DNA of 64,000 bases from Hymenopellis radicata (taxonomy: Eukaryota > Basidiomycota > Agaricomycetes > Agaricales > Physalacriaceae): assembly GCA_015501595.1 (NCBI GenBank), contig JADNRX010000111.1:85794-149793 (forward strand), written 5' to 3'. Below the pieces are notes generated by a model. That model was not told the DNA's origin, did not search any database, and saw nothing but the letters and a program-made list of their open reading frames with translations. This document shows positions 1 through 11,464 of this stretch, piece after piece; the first letter of the stretch is position 1, and every line of letters begins with the position of its first letter. The position numbers were made by a program, and so were the translations under genes.

Positions 1-1227
1 CCCGATGCTGTGAAAAATTGCCCCTCATTATGATCTATGTCTACAGGCGGTTCTCGAGCCATACAATTATGTCCTTTCTAACCCGGGCAAAGATATCCGC
101 GGCAAAATCCTAGGTGCCTTCAACGACTGGCTCCACGTCCCGAAGAATCGCTGCGTCATATCTCGCGTATCATGAATATGCTTCACACTGCAAGCCTGTT
201 GTGAGTATACATCTGCGGGTGTGACCGCGAACTGCACCACACACTTTTCACCTTGCACAGGATCGATGACATCCAGGACGATTCCAAGTTACGACGTGGG
301 AAGGCAGGTATGTACCGTGTCTTCGCTCTCTCCATTGACTCTTTTGAGCCACTTTCACGTAGCTGCTCATAGGATCTACGGCTACGCTCAGACAATCAAT
401 TCCGCCAACTACGTCTACTTCCTTGCCTACAAGGAACTCGAGTGCCTGCAACAGGATGCTGTCAAATGCGGTCTTGTATCCATTTTGAATGAGGAGATGC
501 TGTCCCTTCACCGCGGCCAGGGCATCGAATTGTTCTGGCGAGACCATGGCAGGTGTCCTACTGAGAATGAGTATATCGGCATGGTTAATCAGAGTAAGTT
601 CACTGCATACTTTGCTGCCTAGCCCAGGTCTCTCAGTTTCACTAGAAACCGGAGGTTTGTTTCGAATCGGAATCCGCCTCATGATGTCGTGCGCGACAAC
701 CAACACTGAGACGTAAGTGAGTAGTGCATAGCGTCAAATCCTGTACTCATACAGAGGCATCTACGCAGGGATTATATCCCGCTCGCCAACCTCATGGGCG
801 TCTACTTCCAGATACGGGATGACCTGATGAACCTCCGGAGCAACGACGTGAGTACTATATGAAAACCACCCTTCGCATCTTGAGCACTCATAATGAAAAG
901 TATTCGAACAAGAAAGGTTTTGCGGAGGATATCACCGAGGGAAAGTTCTCATTCCCCATCATCCACTCTCTCAACTTAGCCTTCGAATCGGTCGAAATCC
1001 CAGATTCGGATACGATGGTCTTGAACATCCTCAAACAGCGGCCTACAACACCGACGCTGAAACACCAAGTCATATCATATCTGAAGGACACAACAATGTC
1101 CTTCGAGTATACCGAAAAGGTCCTGAGGGACCTGGAAACGAGGATCCGCGAAGACATTGCAAGGTTGGGCGGGAATAAGGGATTGAGCAATGTTATGGAG
1201 GTCTTGGGGGGAACGAACTCTGCGTAG
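1..1227 (+). CDS. Geranylgeranyl diphosphate synthase, 5' end off-window, one apparent frame break
   Basis: Trans-isoprenyl diphosphate synthase that would condense IPP with an allylic diphosphate to give GGPP, the C20 precursor of diterpenoids. The first visible exon starts after an AG at 47 ([18 protein letters not shown]). The first aspartate-rich motif is [13 protein letters not shown] (from 261) and the second is FQIRDDLMN (about 810), followed by [20 protein letters not shown]. Introns that restore the frame: 201-260, 308-362, 594-645, 713-768, 848-900; stop 1225-1227. DDxxD is complete and the length fits the family C-terminal part. Oddity: between WLHV (ending at 139) and [16 protein letters not shown] (from 142) the frame shifts by one base in a C run at 139-141, so the gene is either broken or miscalled there. 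It lies next to a PDR transporter and about 29 kb from a UbiA-type enzyme, suggesting a terpenoid cluster. Family assignment is very sure; whether it is functional is not. Confidence 0.93.
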
Positions 1228-1787
1228 TAAACCTGTTGTTTCCGCCCCTCGCACTAATATCAATCTGTGTTTCATGAGAGCACCGTGTTGAAGTTAAGTA
1301 CTTCTATTCTAGTCACCACTTCGTAATTGAATCGTCGCTGCTACAATCATTGATGGGACTCGCGGTTCGCCAAAATGCGTGTTGTCGTGGCTGAAACTAG
1401 CGCTAGTGGTAAAACATCAGCCCCAACTCATACTCATAGGGTTTCATCAGATCTTACGCCACATTGTTAAGCGCTGGAATTGTCTAGCACTCAAGGTTCG
1501 CTAATTCGTTGATGTTGTCTCGGAGTGCGTTGATGAAAAGGACGATCTCTGTGTAAAACGGCAGCATCCTGCAGGCGTCTACCCAAGCGTCTCAAGCCGC
1601 ACTTTATTACGGAATACCTATCCTCCTGGCAGGGAAACTCCAGAATGCCCAGCACGCCGCCACTCCTCCGACGGCGACGCAACGGCTCAAAACCATGTCT
1701 TCAGTGCAATCTGAATATTAATAAGTAGATCTGTAGAGTACTCGACAGCACGATAGCCCTCGGGCAATGAATGACAATAATATAGTA
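1228..1787. other. Convergent intergenic spacer
   Basis: Lies between the stop codons of the GGPP synthase (+) and the ABC transporter (-). I see only short unsupported open frames and no repeat or RNA gene. Confidence 0.6.
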
Positions 1788-4700
1788 TTATTTACGGTGT
1801 CTCAACTTGGCAATAACTGTCGGCATCGCGTTCGGTATACGGAACACGTATGTTAGGAAATAAATCATCGAAACCTAGCCAGCAAGTAAGCAGAGAGTCT
1901 CGACAGAGCAGAACGTTCTCACATTAAACGCAAGGTAGGCCATCAGCAGCCCGAAGTTTCGCCAGTGGTGGTCATACATCATGTTGAAGCTTGCGAGCAA
2001 GAATTGGTCTGTCGTGCGGAATGGACAGAATGCGCAGCTCCCCGATGCTGCTGGATTATGGAGATAGCCGCCAGCGAAGCTGATGAAGGGATCCATGTAA
2101 TCGCCACATGTCATTCCAGACGGCGGGGTAAGGTTGACGAACTCGAGGGGAGCACATTCCAGCTGTTGATTTCCGACCGCTGGGCGTAGGAGGATCAATA
2201 ATAGAACGACGGCAATGCGAATGATAATCAAGTACCTTGAGCAATGATACCCTCGAGCAGGTACGTAAAGGGCGACAGGTGATACATCCACTGCCACCAT
2301 CCTAGCTGACTGAATGGTTGTAAAACACCGTTGCTGTTTGTCTAGTAAGTACTCTGACTCCGGATGTCAAAGAGGTTCTGTCGTACAAGATGATCACGAA
2401 TGCAAAGAACGGAACGAATAAGATCACAGCGATCTCAGCCCTGGGAGCCATCGACGCGACAGCCTTGAATGGGTTTAGTCCAAGAGGAAAGATACAGCAA
2501 GCGAGACGACTGACCAAGGCGAGTGTCATATAGTACAATGGGAATGTCACACCGAGCATTAGATACGTGTATCCGGCACGCGACGTGTCAAATCCAACTA
2601 GCCAGTATATCGTCAAGAACAATACTGAAGATCCCACAATATTCCAGGGAATCTCTGCGAGGAGCTGCGACGTAACGAGGGCCGTCCAATCATACATTCG
2701 GCTTGGGCGCTCGCGGATCTCGTAAACGTTGCGCATGTGAATGTAAGGTACCTGAATCTGGCCGCCCAAAGGTATGCTAGACAGTATCGTGTTATTATTA
2801 GCATAGCGCTAGAGAGCGAGGACCACACCTGATGACCGTTGAGAGGAAAAGAGCCTAATGTGTTTGAGTCAGGCTGGTTGAGGCAAGACAGATGAGTCCT
2901 CACAAAAACTTTGTTCTGTGTCCCTTGCTGGCTGTCCGGGTTCTGGTAGAACGTAACCCCAATGAAGATTCCAGCAAAGGCGTTCAATAACAGCTTCGCT
3001 ACGAGGTACGTCGCGTCTCTCCACTGTGCCGTCAAGCTTCGCTGAAGGAGCAATGCGCATTGAACCGGCCAAGGCGTCGCGAATTCCGAATGCGACTGCG
3101 CCTGAATCGGAGGTTGCCTCCGTCCCTCTTCATGTATATGGTCCAATTCGTGTATGGCCTTCTCGCATTCCGCCGAATTCAACCAGACCTGGTGCCAGTC
3201 TTGAGAACTCTTTGCTGTTGCACCGGCGCCAGTGACCTCCAGCATGAACTCGGCACTATATCAACCCGACCATTTAGAGCCTGTGGCGGAACGAGTGAAC
3301 AGCACTCACGGATTCTCGTCGTGTCGACAAGGACGCGACCCATGACTCTCCAAATAGTTGATCAGAGTTGTCGAGTTCATTCCCAGGTCGCCGAAGTAGA
3401 CAGTCTTGCCTCCTTTTTGTAAGAGGAGTATGCGATCGAAGATGGCAAACAGTTCAGCAGACGGCTATAAACTATTATGTCGAGGTTCGTCAGTATGAAT
3501 AACCGACTGACCTGATGAATTCTAGCACGACGATGAGTACATATTGAAAGCAAAGAAGCAAGATCACTTACGTGCATAAGATAGCCTGCCCAGCATCTGC
3601 CAAGCTTCGTAAAAAGCTCATAATAGCCCATGAACTCTGCGAGTCTAATCCCGAGGTAGGTTCGTCCAGGAATAGCAGCATTTTCGGCTACAAACAAGAA
3701 TGAGCATGTTATGAAATGAGCGGCCATGGAAAGTACCTTGGCGGCGAGTTCCACGGCGATGGTCAAGCGCTTTCGGTGCTCGATACCCAGAGAACCAACA
3801 GTTGCATCGGCATAAGATTCCAATCCACACATCCCAAGACATTTATCCACGCTGGAATACACGTCAGGCGGAGCACACAGATAGGAGGTTAGATCATACT
3901 ATGCTTGTTTCTCGCTGACGGGCACACTTTGCGGCTGTCTGAGCATCACCGAGAACAGGAGCGCCTCACGCACAGTTGAGAACGGCTCATGCGTATCCAT
4001 CTGTTGACAATACCCACTACCGAAAGGCACGTCAGATGCACGGCCAGTGACAACAGTGCCAATAAAAAGACGCACGTTTGAGCTTGGAAGTCAAAAGGAA
4101 GCACATGTCCATTAACGAACATATTACCCGTGAGAACTCCAGTCGTCGTGCGTTGTGCAAGGACGTTTAACAGCGTCGTCTTCCCCGCACCCGACTCGCC
4201 CATTAAGGCTGTAAGCTTCCCTGGAACGACGCATCCCGAGATGTCGTCTAGAAGCTGCCGTTCGCTGTGATGCGAGATGGGAACGCGGTAGTTGATGTGT
4301 TGCCATGAGAAGACGTCCTTCATCACAGGCGCCTCGACAGTCGGCTTTTCGGGTTCCGCACGCGAAGCCAATGCTATCGCCTCGCCCTCCGTAGCAACAG
4401 CTTCTTCGTCCTCGTGCGGATGTAAGGTCTGAAGCTGTGTACCTCGTTTGAAGAGGAGCACCGACGTTTGGCCGGAGAGCCGAGTGTTGTATTCCGTGAA
4501 GATGAGGAGGGCGACGAGGTACACGACCAAGAAAGCGATGTTGATGCCCAGATCCTACAAAGCAAGTGGATGAACACGGCGTCGAGATGGATCACAGATT
4601 GAAGCCTACCAGCCACACGTTGTCGTACGAGTAGTCGAATGAAAGCTTGAGGAATCTTGCCCCATCAACTGTCGACTGCGCAGGTATGGACCCTATGACT

Positions 4701-7269
4701 GTGCAGACTTGGTTCTCGAGAGTGACGTTTTCATATCCGGGGCCTTGAGGGATGATGGAAGAGCACGAGCCGACCAGCGAATGGAATTCGTTGGCCATGA
4801 TACCTTCGAAACCATATCTTAGAGGCTGGAGAAGATGAAGATCAGACATGTGTTAGAGTAAGCGCCGTCTACGCACGTTGACATAAGTAATCCACTTGAA
4901 GGTTTTGTTCATCGAAGGCTTCGGGATGGTGTAACCTGCGCAGAACATTCACAATGAGGAACAGATACCGAGGAAGGTCTCACCAGTATAAAGACCAAGC
5001 GCGAGGATAGAAACTCCGGCAGCACTCTGGGCTGTAGCATCGCTTTTGAACGCGGCAGCGATAGCCCGGAACCATGCCTTCAACGTCAAAGTGGCCAGAT
5101 AAACGAACAGCAAGTACAAGCTACAAAGGCATCAGCTTGATATGTTAGGAATGAATGCAGAGAAAATCGCACAAGAATTGTCCCTAATCAAAATCAGAAG
5201 ACAGACAAAACAACGAGCAGAAAGGAACCCACCGCAGTTTGCTGGAGCTGGACCAAAAAGTATACGATAATCCCAAACACAATGATTGTAACCAGTGATA
5301 TAGGGATATCGACAGCCGTCATGGCGAGGGCTTCAATAAATGGGTGGTATAACGCGGCCTTCTTGTGCCGATCGACGATTGGTCGCTGAGAGTACAAGGC
5401 GGGGATCTCGTTCATGCCGGACAAAGCAGAAAACAATAAAACACTGCAGGCGTGTTAGCCTCCTGGAGGAACGGACCGTCCAGAAAGCTTACAAGTACAA
5501 AACACCACCCCTCGAGAAGAACGCAGCCGTCGTCTCCGGAGACTTGAGGAATACGGTACCCATGATAATTCCAAGAAGCACGAAGGACCTGCATACACGT
5601 TGGATTATGAATATTAGACAACGAAGAAGCTTACCCAAAGTTCAGGCCAACAGTCAACAAGTCGCCTTGTAGGATCTGCACCCGGCGCTTGATAACAGCG
5701 CGTGTCTGGCTAAGGATGCTTGCAGTGTATGGGCTGTAGCCGTCATTAAGACCCAAGACTCGCGATAGAAACAGACCACAAACCTCGCTTTCCTGCCAGA
5801 CAATGCTCGCTCCGCCCGCGCACTCTCCTTGTAGGCCACGGCCTTTTCCTTGATTCCAGTATGTTCCGCCAAGTATAGCCCGACAGCCTCGGTGTTGCTC
5901 CGTCCAATGGCGGACTCTTTGAAGTAAGAGGCAAACTCCTCCGCGCTTCGCGGAAGAGTGAGTGCGTCTGCTCGAGGGATCCGTGCTAGTGGGTCCGTAA
6001 CAGCGGTCAGGAAATCAGCGGTCGTCTGCCTGTTCGCCGGGGTGTATCCCATATCAATGAAGTATTGCCTATACATAGGGTTCGTCGATGTAACGCGGAC
6101 AAGGCTAGATGGGCTTACCTCGCGTCCTTCGCCGGTCCAAAATACGCCATCTTGCCCTTGTAAATCACACATACCTTATCAAAATGACTGTAGAGTGACT
6201 CGGCGACCTGGTATATCGTGACGATGGTCGTAATATCTAGCATCTGCGTGGCGATCCTTAGAGCTTGAACAAACTCCAAAGCTGTTGAGGCGTCAAGGCC
6301 TCGAGTAGAACTGGTCCATGGCGAATCAGCTAGGGATGGATGGAAATGAAGACGACGTACTTGTCCCAGGCAGTGATCCGACTCCTGGTTGCCAGTGACT
6401 CGCATATGGAGACGCGCTTCTTCTCGCCACCGCTGACGCCGCGAATGGCAGCATTACCGATGGGCGTGTGGCGGACATGCTCCAGTCCAAAGACGGTGAT
6501 AAGAATATCCGTAATAATGTTGATGTACTCTGACCGTGAAGCAGCGATACCTGAACGCCCACGGGGCGCACGAGTTTTGGCGGCGAAGCTGATCGTCTGC
6601 TCCACGGTGAGAGTGGGGAAATGCACGTCGTCTTCGGGGCAGTATTGGACATCCCCCGATAATGCCGCTTGATGTCGCGCGGGGAGATGGAGTCGTACTG
6701 TACTGTGCCATGTACTGCGCGATATTCACCGCGTTGGTTGGCGAGCATCTTGAGCAGTGTTGAACATCCCGAACCAGGGCGGCCAAGTACGACTGGAGAA
6801 ACATTAGATGGTACTAGGGAGGATGAAGAGATACGTACGGAGCATTTCACCAGGTTTTACTATGCCTTCAAATCCATGCAAGATGTCGCGTACAGGAGGG
6901 TGTCGGATGTTTTGGATAGCGTGTAGTAATGTCCTGGGATCAAATACCGATGCTATCGTCGGCTGATACGACGTGGATGCACCAAGTCCGACAACCTGCA
7001 GATCCCGAAAGGCGATACCCAATCGACGTGTCTTAATACTAGCGCCCTCCCGTCTGGCAAAGGTCAGCCAATATCCATACATCCGCGAATTCCACAAACC
7101 TTTCCAACAATTCCCGAATCACCTTGTCCAAATTGAAGTCATCACCCGTGGCAGTCACGTCCGAACCGTTATCCTGTGATCTCGCTGAAAGTGTGCGTCT
7201 GAGGTTCTGGACGCCTTTGGGATCGAAAAAACCAATGGACGAAGTGTCTTGCTCGTTCGGGGTAGCCAT
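1788..7269 (-). CDS. Full-size PDR/ABCG-type ABC transporter
   Basis: Plasma-membrane drug or metabolite efflux pump of the fungal pleiotropic drug resistance subfamily, order NBD1-TMD1-NBD2-TMD2. Start chosen at ATG 7269 ([19 protein letters not shown]). NBD1 has the PDR-type Walker [10 protein letters not shown] (about 6765) and signature GVSGGEKKR (about 6430), then [22 protein letters not shown]1 hydrophobic exons lie at 4600-5640. NBD2 has Walker [10 protein letters not shown] (about 4190), then [17 protein letters not shown] (about 3640) and the H-loop IHQP, which spans a 10-nt exon at 3512-3521. TMD2 runs 2300-3230. The last exon ends VIAKLRHRK with stop 1788-1790. The gene has many 50-60 nt introns; every junction I followed keeps frame, so it looks intact. 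PDR pumps often sit in fungal metabolite clusters for self-protection; here it neighbours the GGPP synthase tail to tail. Confidence 0.93.
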
Positions 7270-8095
7270 GGGAAAAGCCACAACTGCCGTTCTAGCGGTG
7301 CTTTAAACGCCACCTCTTGCCACGGGAAGACCAATCAATTATGTCCCGGCGAGTACGCTACGGTCCAGATCCTGATCCGACTACGAGAAAATTTTTGACA
7401 ACAGATCCCCAGAAGGCCATTTTGATAGGGTACTTCGTCATAGGCATTTGAGCGTGGTCGTAGGGAGTTTGGGCGGCATGTGTGAAGAGAAGGGGGCGCA
7501 TATTAGACGTTTCCGGCTGTCAGCTAAGCGCCTTCATGATCGTCGGGAAGCACGTTGGGTTTCGTGAGCTCAGTGATCCGTCGGTGTTTCCAGACCGATT
7601 ATCGTCCTCATAGAATAGTAAACGTCGTGAAGATCTTGAAAGCATTGACACATACCGTCCTGCAGCCTTTTGCCGAGCCACTATTCTCGAGGAATGAAGG
7701 TTCGTCACGTCTCTGTGAGACGACAATGTCCGCTTTGAGCGGTGTTTGTCTTGAGTTTCAGGCAACGTTGCTTGATTTAGATCCCGCTTCACAGCTCTCC
7801 AACCCCATTGGCGCATGAAATGGTAGCAAGGAAAGGCCGACATGCCTAGACAAAGGTGTCCAGCGTCAATCGCGGTGATCTCGAGCAGAGCGGATCCAAT
7901 CAGGACTATGTATACCATCGTGACTCAAATCGATTATCGATACACTGGCAAGAGGAAGGATTCTTATGATTTCGTCTCAGGAAGCCTAGTAGTAGAGAGC
8001 AATTATAGCTCGAAAGATTCTAGAGCAGGTAATCGGCTTCTACTCCACCTTGTAAGAGCATCACCACATCTAAAGCAACTTTTGAAGCAGCCGAG
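7270..8095. other. Spacer upstream of the ABC transporter
   Basis: Probably holds the transporter promoter. A minus-strand open frame at 7520-7918 begins with a hydrophobic stretch (MVYIVLIGSALLEITAIDAG) but then loses any protein-like pattern, and I found no splice partners; not called. Confidence 0.4.
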
Positions 8096-8650
8096 TTATA
8101 CTGCCAATTGAACTGTCAACCTTTGAACAGTCTGCCCATTAGGCTGCGTTGGCCGAAGAATGAGACTCGAGGCAATGCATTGTCCAGGTAGACAGATCCC
8201 TGTCCTCCTCAAAGTAGCGATTGTCCGAGCGTTGACTTCCCTCATATCCCGGTGCTTGAGTTGCTGAAATACGAATGCGGCATCTGGAAGAGCGTCAAGT
8301 TGCACGGAATAATTGTCGAGGGCATCCGAGATATCGTTGGGTAAAGAAGGGAGGATCTTCACGTGCTTTAGGATGAGACTGTGGGGAATATGACGATCAA
8401 CGAGCTGCAGAGGAAACGAAGGAACGGCCGAGGAGGAGTCATCCTCAATGGGTAGGGTGGGAGCATGGAATTCGAATAATTGCTCCTGATAACTGCGAGG
8501 GTCCGTCACGGGGGCAGGAGGAGGCAAGCGCTCGGGAGCATCCCCATCTGGTGACACCTTGTAGTCGTAAGAGCGTGCCGACCAGGTGGGCGATGGAGAG
8601 GCCATACGCGTGCAAAACGAACCAACACAGTCACGTTTATCTGTCGGCAT
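8096..8650 (-). CDS. Hypothetical protein, weak support
   Basis: An uninterrupted frame of about 185 codons from ATG 8650 (MPTDKRDCVGSFC), with an alternative in-frame ATG giving MASPSPTWSARSYDYKV. The sequence is proline- and serine-rich at first (ERLPPPAPVTDP), then has a possible amphipathic section (SLILKHVKILPSLPNDISDA). No recognised domain, signal peptide or membrane segment. The last 30-40 codons may really be intron or UTR. It lies between the ABC transporter and OMT-1, so it could be a cluster gene of unknown role, but a chance frame is also possible. Confidence 0.3.
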   Translation of the reverse strand: MPTDKRDCVGSFCTRMASPSPTWSARSYDYKVSPDGDAPERLPPPAPVTDPRSYQEQLFEFHAPTLPIEDDSSSAVPSFPLQLVDRHIPHSLILKHVKILPSLPNDISDALDNYSVQLDALPDAAFVFQQLKHRDMREVNARTIATLRRTGICLPGQCIASSLILRPTQPNGQTVQRLTVQLAV

Positions 8651-9087
8651 CGGTATTTCGGCCCGGGCCGGACTATTTGTGTCCTCGAACCTGAAACGGC
8701 TTTTTCGCACTAGACGAGACCTGACGAGAATCACAGCTGCACCGTTGCATGGTAAAGACTCGGTCCTTACCCTCAATGAGACGCGCCGTCTGCCAGTGCC
8801 GTCGACTAGGATATACCTCTCCCAGCACTGTGCCTAACGTGATCCTCCTGCTCTACGCCATTCATTCTGTTTCGTACGATTTCTTGTCAACAAGGGGGCC
8901 GCCAAGTGAGGCTCCGCTGACTCCATGAAGAGTCATATCGTTGAGTCGTTAATGCACCAATCCTCCATGGCTGTACAAACACGTTATCCTCCTTCCTTGA
9001 GCGGTACATACCTGGTACCTAGTGGGTCTACTTTCTATGAAACTCATTTTGCAATTCTGATAATGTCCGATCCTCGGAAGTTTCCCA
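8651..9087. other. Spacer before the segmental duplication
   Basis: No gene-like frame, repeat or RNA gene seen. It ends where similarity to the 37.57 kb region begins. Confidence 0.5.
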
Positions 9088-9370
9088 TCAGTCTTTCTGC
9101 CTGACGACTTGTTGATTTGGCTCTAACAATAGCCTGGACCCTTGTGGATGCGACATCGGGACACAGGCCTTTAATGCGGCCTGATGACGGTAGATGCGTT
9201 TCGCTGGAGTGTCATGGAGGACGACAAGTGGCAGAGAGGACTTCGAAACCTTGACAAGCTTTGAATGCCACTTCGTCAATATCGAACCTTCAAGTGTAGT
9301 GTTTATCTTTCGCGGAAACTTTGCTGCATATTACTCTCTCGAAGTCAAAGGGTACTTACTTACCCCCACA

Positions 9371-9459
9371 TAGCTCGAAAACCTAGCCTCCTTTAGAACA
9401 TGAGCGAGACTCGATGTAGCAGTTGCTCATGTTTCAAAGGAGGCTTGGTTACCTAGCTA
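9371..9459. mobile_element. MITE-like foldback element with 9-bp target site duplication
   Basis: An 89-bp imperfect inverted repeat: the left arm (TAGCTCG...GCCTCCTTT.AGAACATGAGC, 9371-9405) pairs with the right arm (GCTCATGTTTCAAAGGAGGC...CTAGCTA, 9425-9459), leaving a loop of about 19 nt. It is flanked by direct repeats ACCCCCACA at 9362-9370 and 9460-9468. The paralogous region near 37846-37854 carries a single ACCCCCACA and no insert, giving an empty site. It has no coding capacity, so it would be non-autonomous. The 9-bp duplication would fit Mutator-like or related transposases, but the family is unknown. Confidence 0.82.
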
Positions 9460-9683
9460 ACCCCCACACCTTGGAAATTCAAAAGCCGATGTCGGCACTC
9501 GGCCTGAGTACATCATCACCATCATCAATCTTCCTGCCGTCAGAACGCGTAGTCAAAATCAATGCAATCCGCACAGTCACTAGACCAGCGCTGCCGTCGC
9601 ATGACGACAGATGGATAGGTAACTACCCCTCCAGTTATTGGATAAAGAGGCGAGTTCAATGACACGTCTTCCTCATCACGATC

Positions 9684-11440
9684 ATGGCCCCTACCGCTCT
9701 GGACGCGCTCGTTGACATCCTTTCGTCTCAGGTGAAGACGTTCCAAACAGCGTACACGGACTCAGGACAGCCAGTTCCTTCCATCGACGAGCCGTGGCGT
9801 CCTAGTACTCTGGACGCCGACCCAGCACTTATACAGACGAGGAAGCTGATTGTTGCAGCAGCGTATCAGCTTATATCTACTGTCCGGTCGCCCATCAGAG
9901 GTCATGCAGGAAGGCGCGTTCGCAGCGTTCACTTCTGTTGCTTTGGCATATATCGAAGACAATAACATTGTCGATATATTGATCGAGGCTGGACCACAGG
10001 TATGGACGGTTACAGTACTCGTTGTCTATACTAAGCGTTTTGATTGTTTCGTAGGGACTCCACCTTAATGATATCGCTGCTATTAGCGGAACGGACGCGT
10101 CAACGTTAGGTGAGTACTTGTCTTTGCTGGCTGCGTCTCGTTTCTAATGATTGCTCAGGACGCTTCCTGCGTTACTTGGCGACACGACACGTCTTCAAAG
10201 AACTTTCGCCTAACGTGTTTACCAACAACCGCGTGTCGTCTCTGCTTTTCAAGATGAAAAGCGTCAAGGAGATTCAAGCCAAGTACGTTACTTAGCATGC
10301 CATCTCCATGACCGTATCTAACCACGTCCACTTACAGTCCTATCGACCGATACGAAAAATCCCCCATGGCTGCTTTCGTCTCATACGGGTACGCCCCATT
10401 CAACTATTTGGTGCACCATGAGATCTAACCTTCTCGTCAGCGGCACCGAAATTCTGAAGATCGTTCCGTCCATCATGCCGTATCTCAAGGACCCGAGCAA
10501 GGCAGCCACACCTTTCAACTTGGCGTACGACACGACGGACACGATCTGGGAATTTGCAGGTCGGCCCGGGAATGAAGCCAGCGCGAAGCGCCAGGCTGTC
10601 CTGATGGCGGGTGCGAACAAGCAGTTTCCGCCGATATTTTCGTCAATGGTACTAGTAGATTTAGATATTGCTCAACCTATTATGGAGCTAACAGTGCCTA
10701 GGCATTGATGGCAAGAGTCTGCAGCCAGGCGACGTCGTGGTCGATGTCGGCGGTGGCAATGGATCTGCTACTGCCATTCTGTACAACGCATTCCCCAAGT
10801 TTCAATACGTCGTTCAAGACTTGAGTCAACAAATCACAGAAGCCGAGAAGGTGAGACCCTTCCGCCTACATCTTAACAGGCTCACGCCCTATGGTAGTAC
10901 TGGGACTCCAATTCGCCCGACGCGGTCAAGAACGGAATCGTCAAACTCCAAGGTTCACTACCCTTTTCAATCCCAACGGTCTGGCGCTGACAGTCAAATA
11001 GTGCACAACTTCTTTACCCCACAACCCGTCAAGGGTGCCGCAGTCTACTTCCTCCGCATGATTCTGCACGACTGGTCCGACGCGAAATGCAAGGACATCC
11101 TTACCAACCTCCGCGTCGCTGCCAGCCCCTCCTCCAAGGTCGTTGTATTCGAGCTCCTGGCGACGTACACCTGCGCAGATGCCTCGAATCCCGTTGAGGC
11201 GCCCTACCCGCTCCTAGGTAACCTCGGTGTCGCTGGTGGAGGCTTCTTAACCGGTATGGATATTGGTGTAAGTGACGTCGCTTTTATCGGGGCATTGATT
11301 TTGATTAATGTTGTTATCGTAGTTGTTGGCGTCGCAAGGTGGGAAGGAAAGAACGAAGGACGAGTTTGAGGCTTTGGGGAAGGAGTGTGGGTGGAAGCTT
11401 GAGACTGTCATTCCGGGCAGCTGTATACTTTTGTTTTCTC
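9684..11440 (+). pseudogene. O-methyltransferase OMT-1 (plant-type SAM-dependent OMT family), frame-broken
   Basis: Copy 1 of a duplicated class I OMT that would move a methyl group from SAM to a hydroxyl, typically a phenol. Start MAPTALDALVDILSSQ (9684). SAM motif VVDVGGGNGSATAIL (about 10738) and the catalytic-His region ILHDWSDAKC (about 11061) are present, with exons joined by 50-60 nt introns as in OMT-2. Compared with OMT-2 there are three single-base frame differences: +1 near 9897 (CCCATCAGAGG against CCCATCGAGG), -1 near 10632 (before ATATTTTCGTCAATGG) and -1 near 11417 (CCGGGCAG against CCGGGGCAG, which loses the normal C-terminus QMYTFVFSPA). The broken frame after 9897 resumes as EVMQEGAFAAFTSVALAY. 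Most likely a decaying copy; sequencing error is the alternative. Confidence 0.85.
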
Positions 11441-11464
11441 TCCTATTTAAATGTGAGGCTATAC

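Larger units (their letters stand above)
9088..11464 (+). repeat. Segmental duplication, copy 1 (OMT-1 and its promoter)
   Basis: Near-identical to 37566-39852 in the same orientation, about 28.5 kb apart. Shared sequence starts at TTTCTGCCTGACGACTTG (9094; 37574) and stops just past the OMT stop region at GTGAGGCTATA (11464; 39852). It covers about 600 bp upstream of the ATG, all exons and all introns. Differences are scattered substitutions, small indels and one 98-bp insertion in this copy (see 9371-9459). Similarity in introns and upstream DNA shows a DNA-level, recent duplication. Confidence 0.92.

Noticed and set aside
7520..7918. Small membrane-protein gene on the minus strand
   Set aside because: Only the first 40 residues look protein-like; no upstream or downstream exons could be joined.
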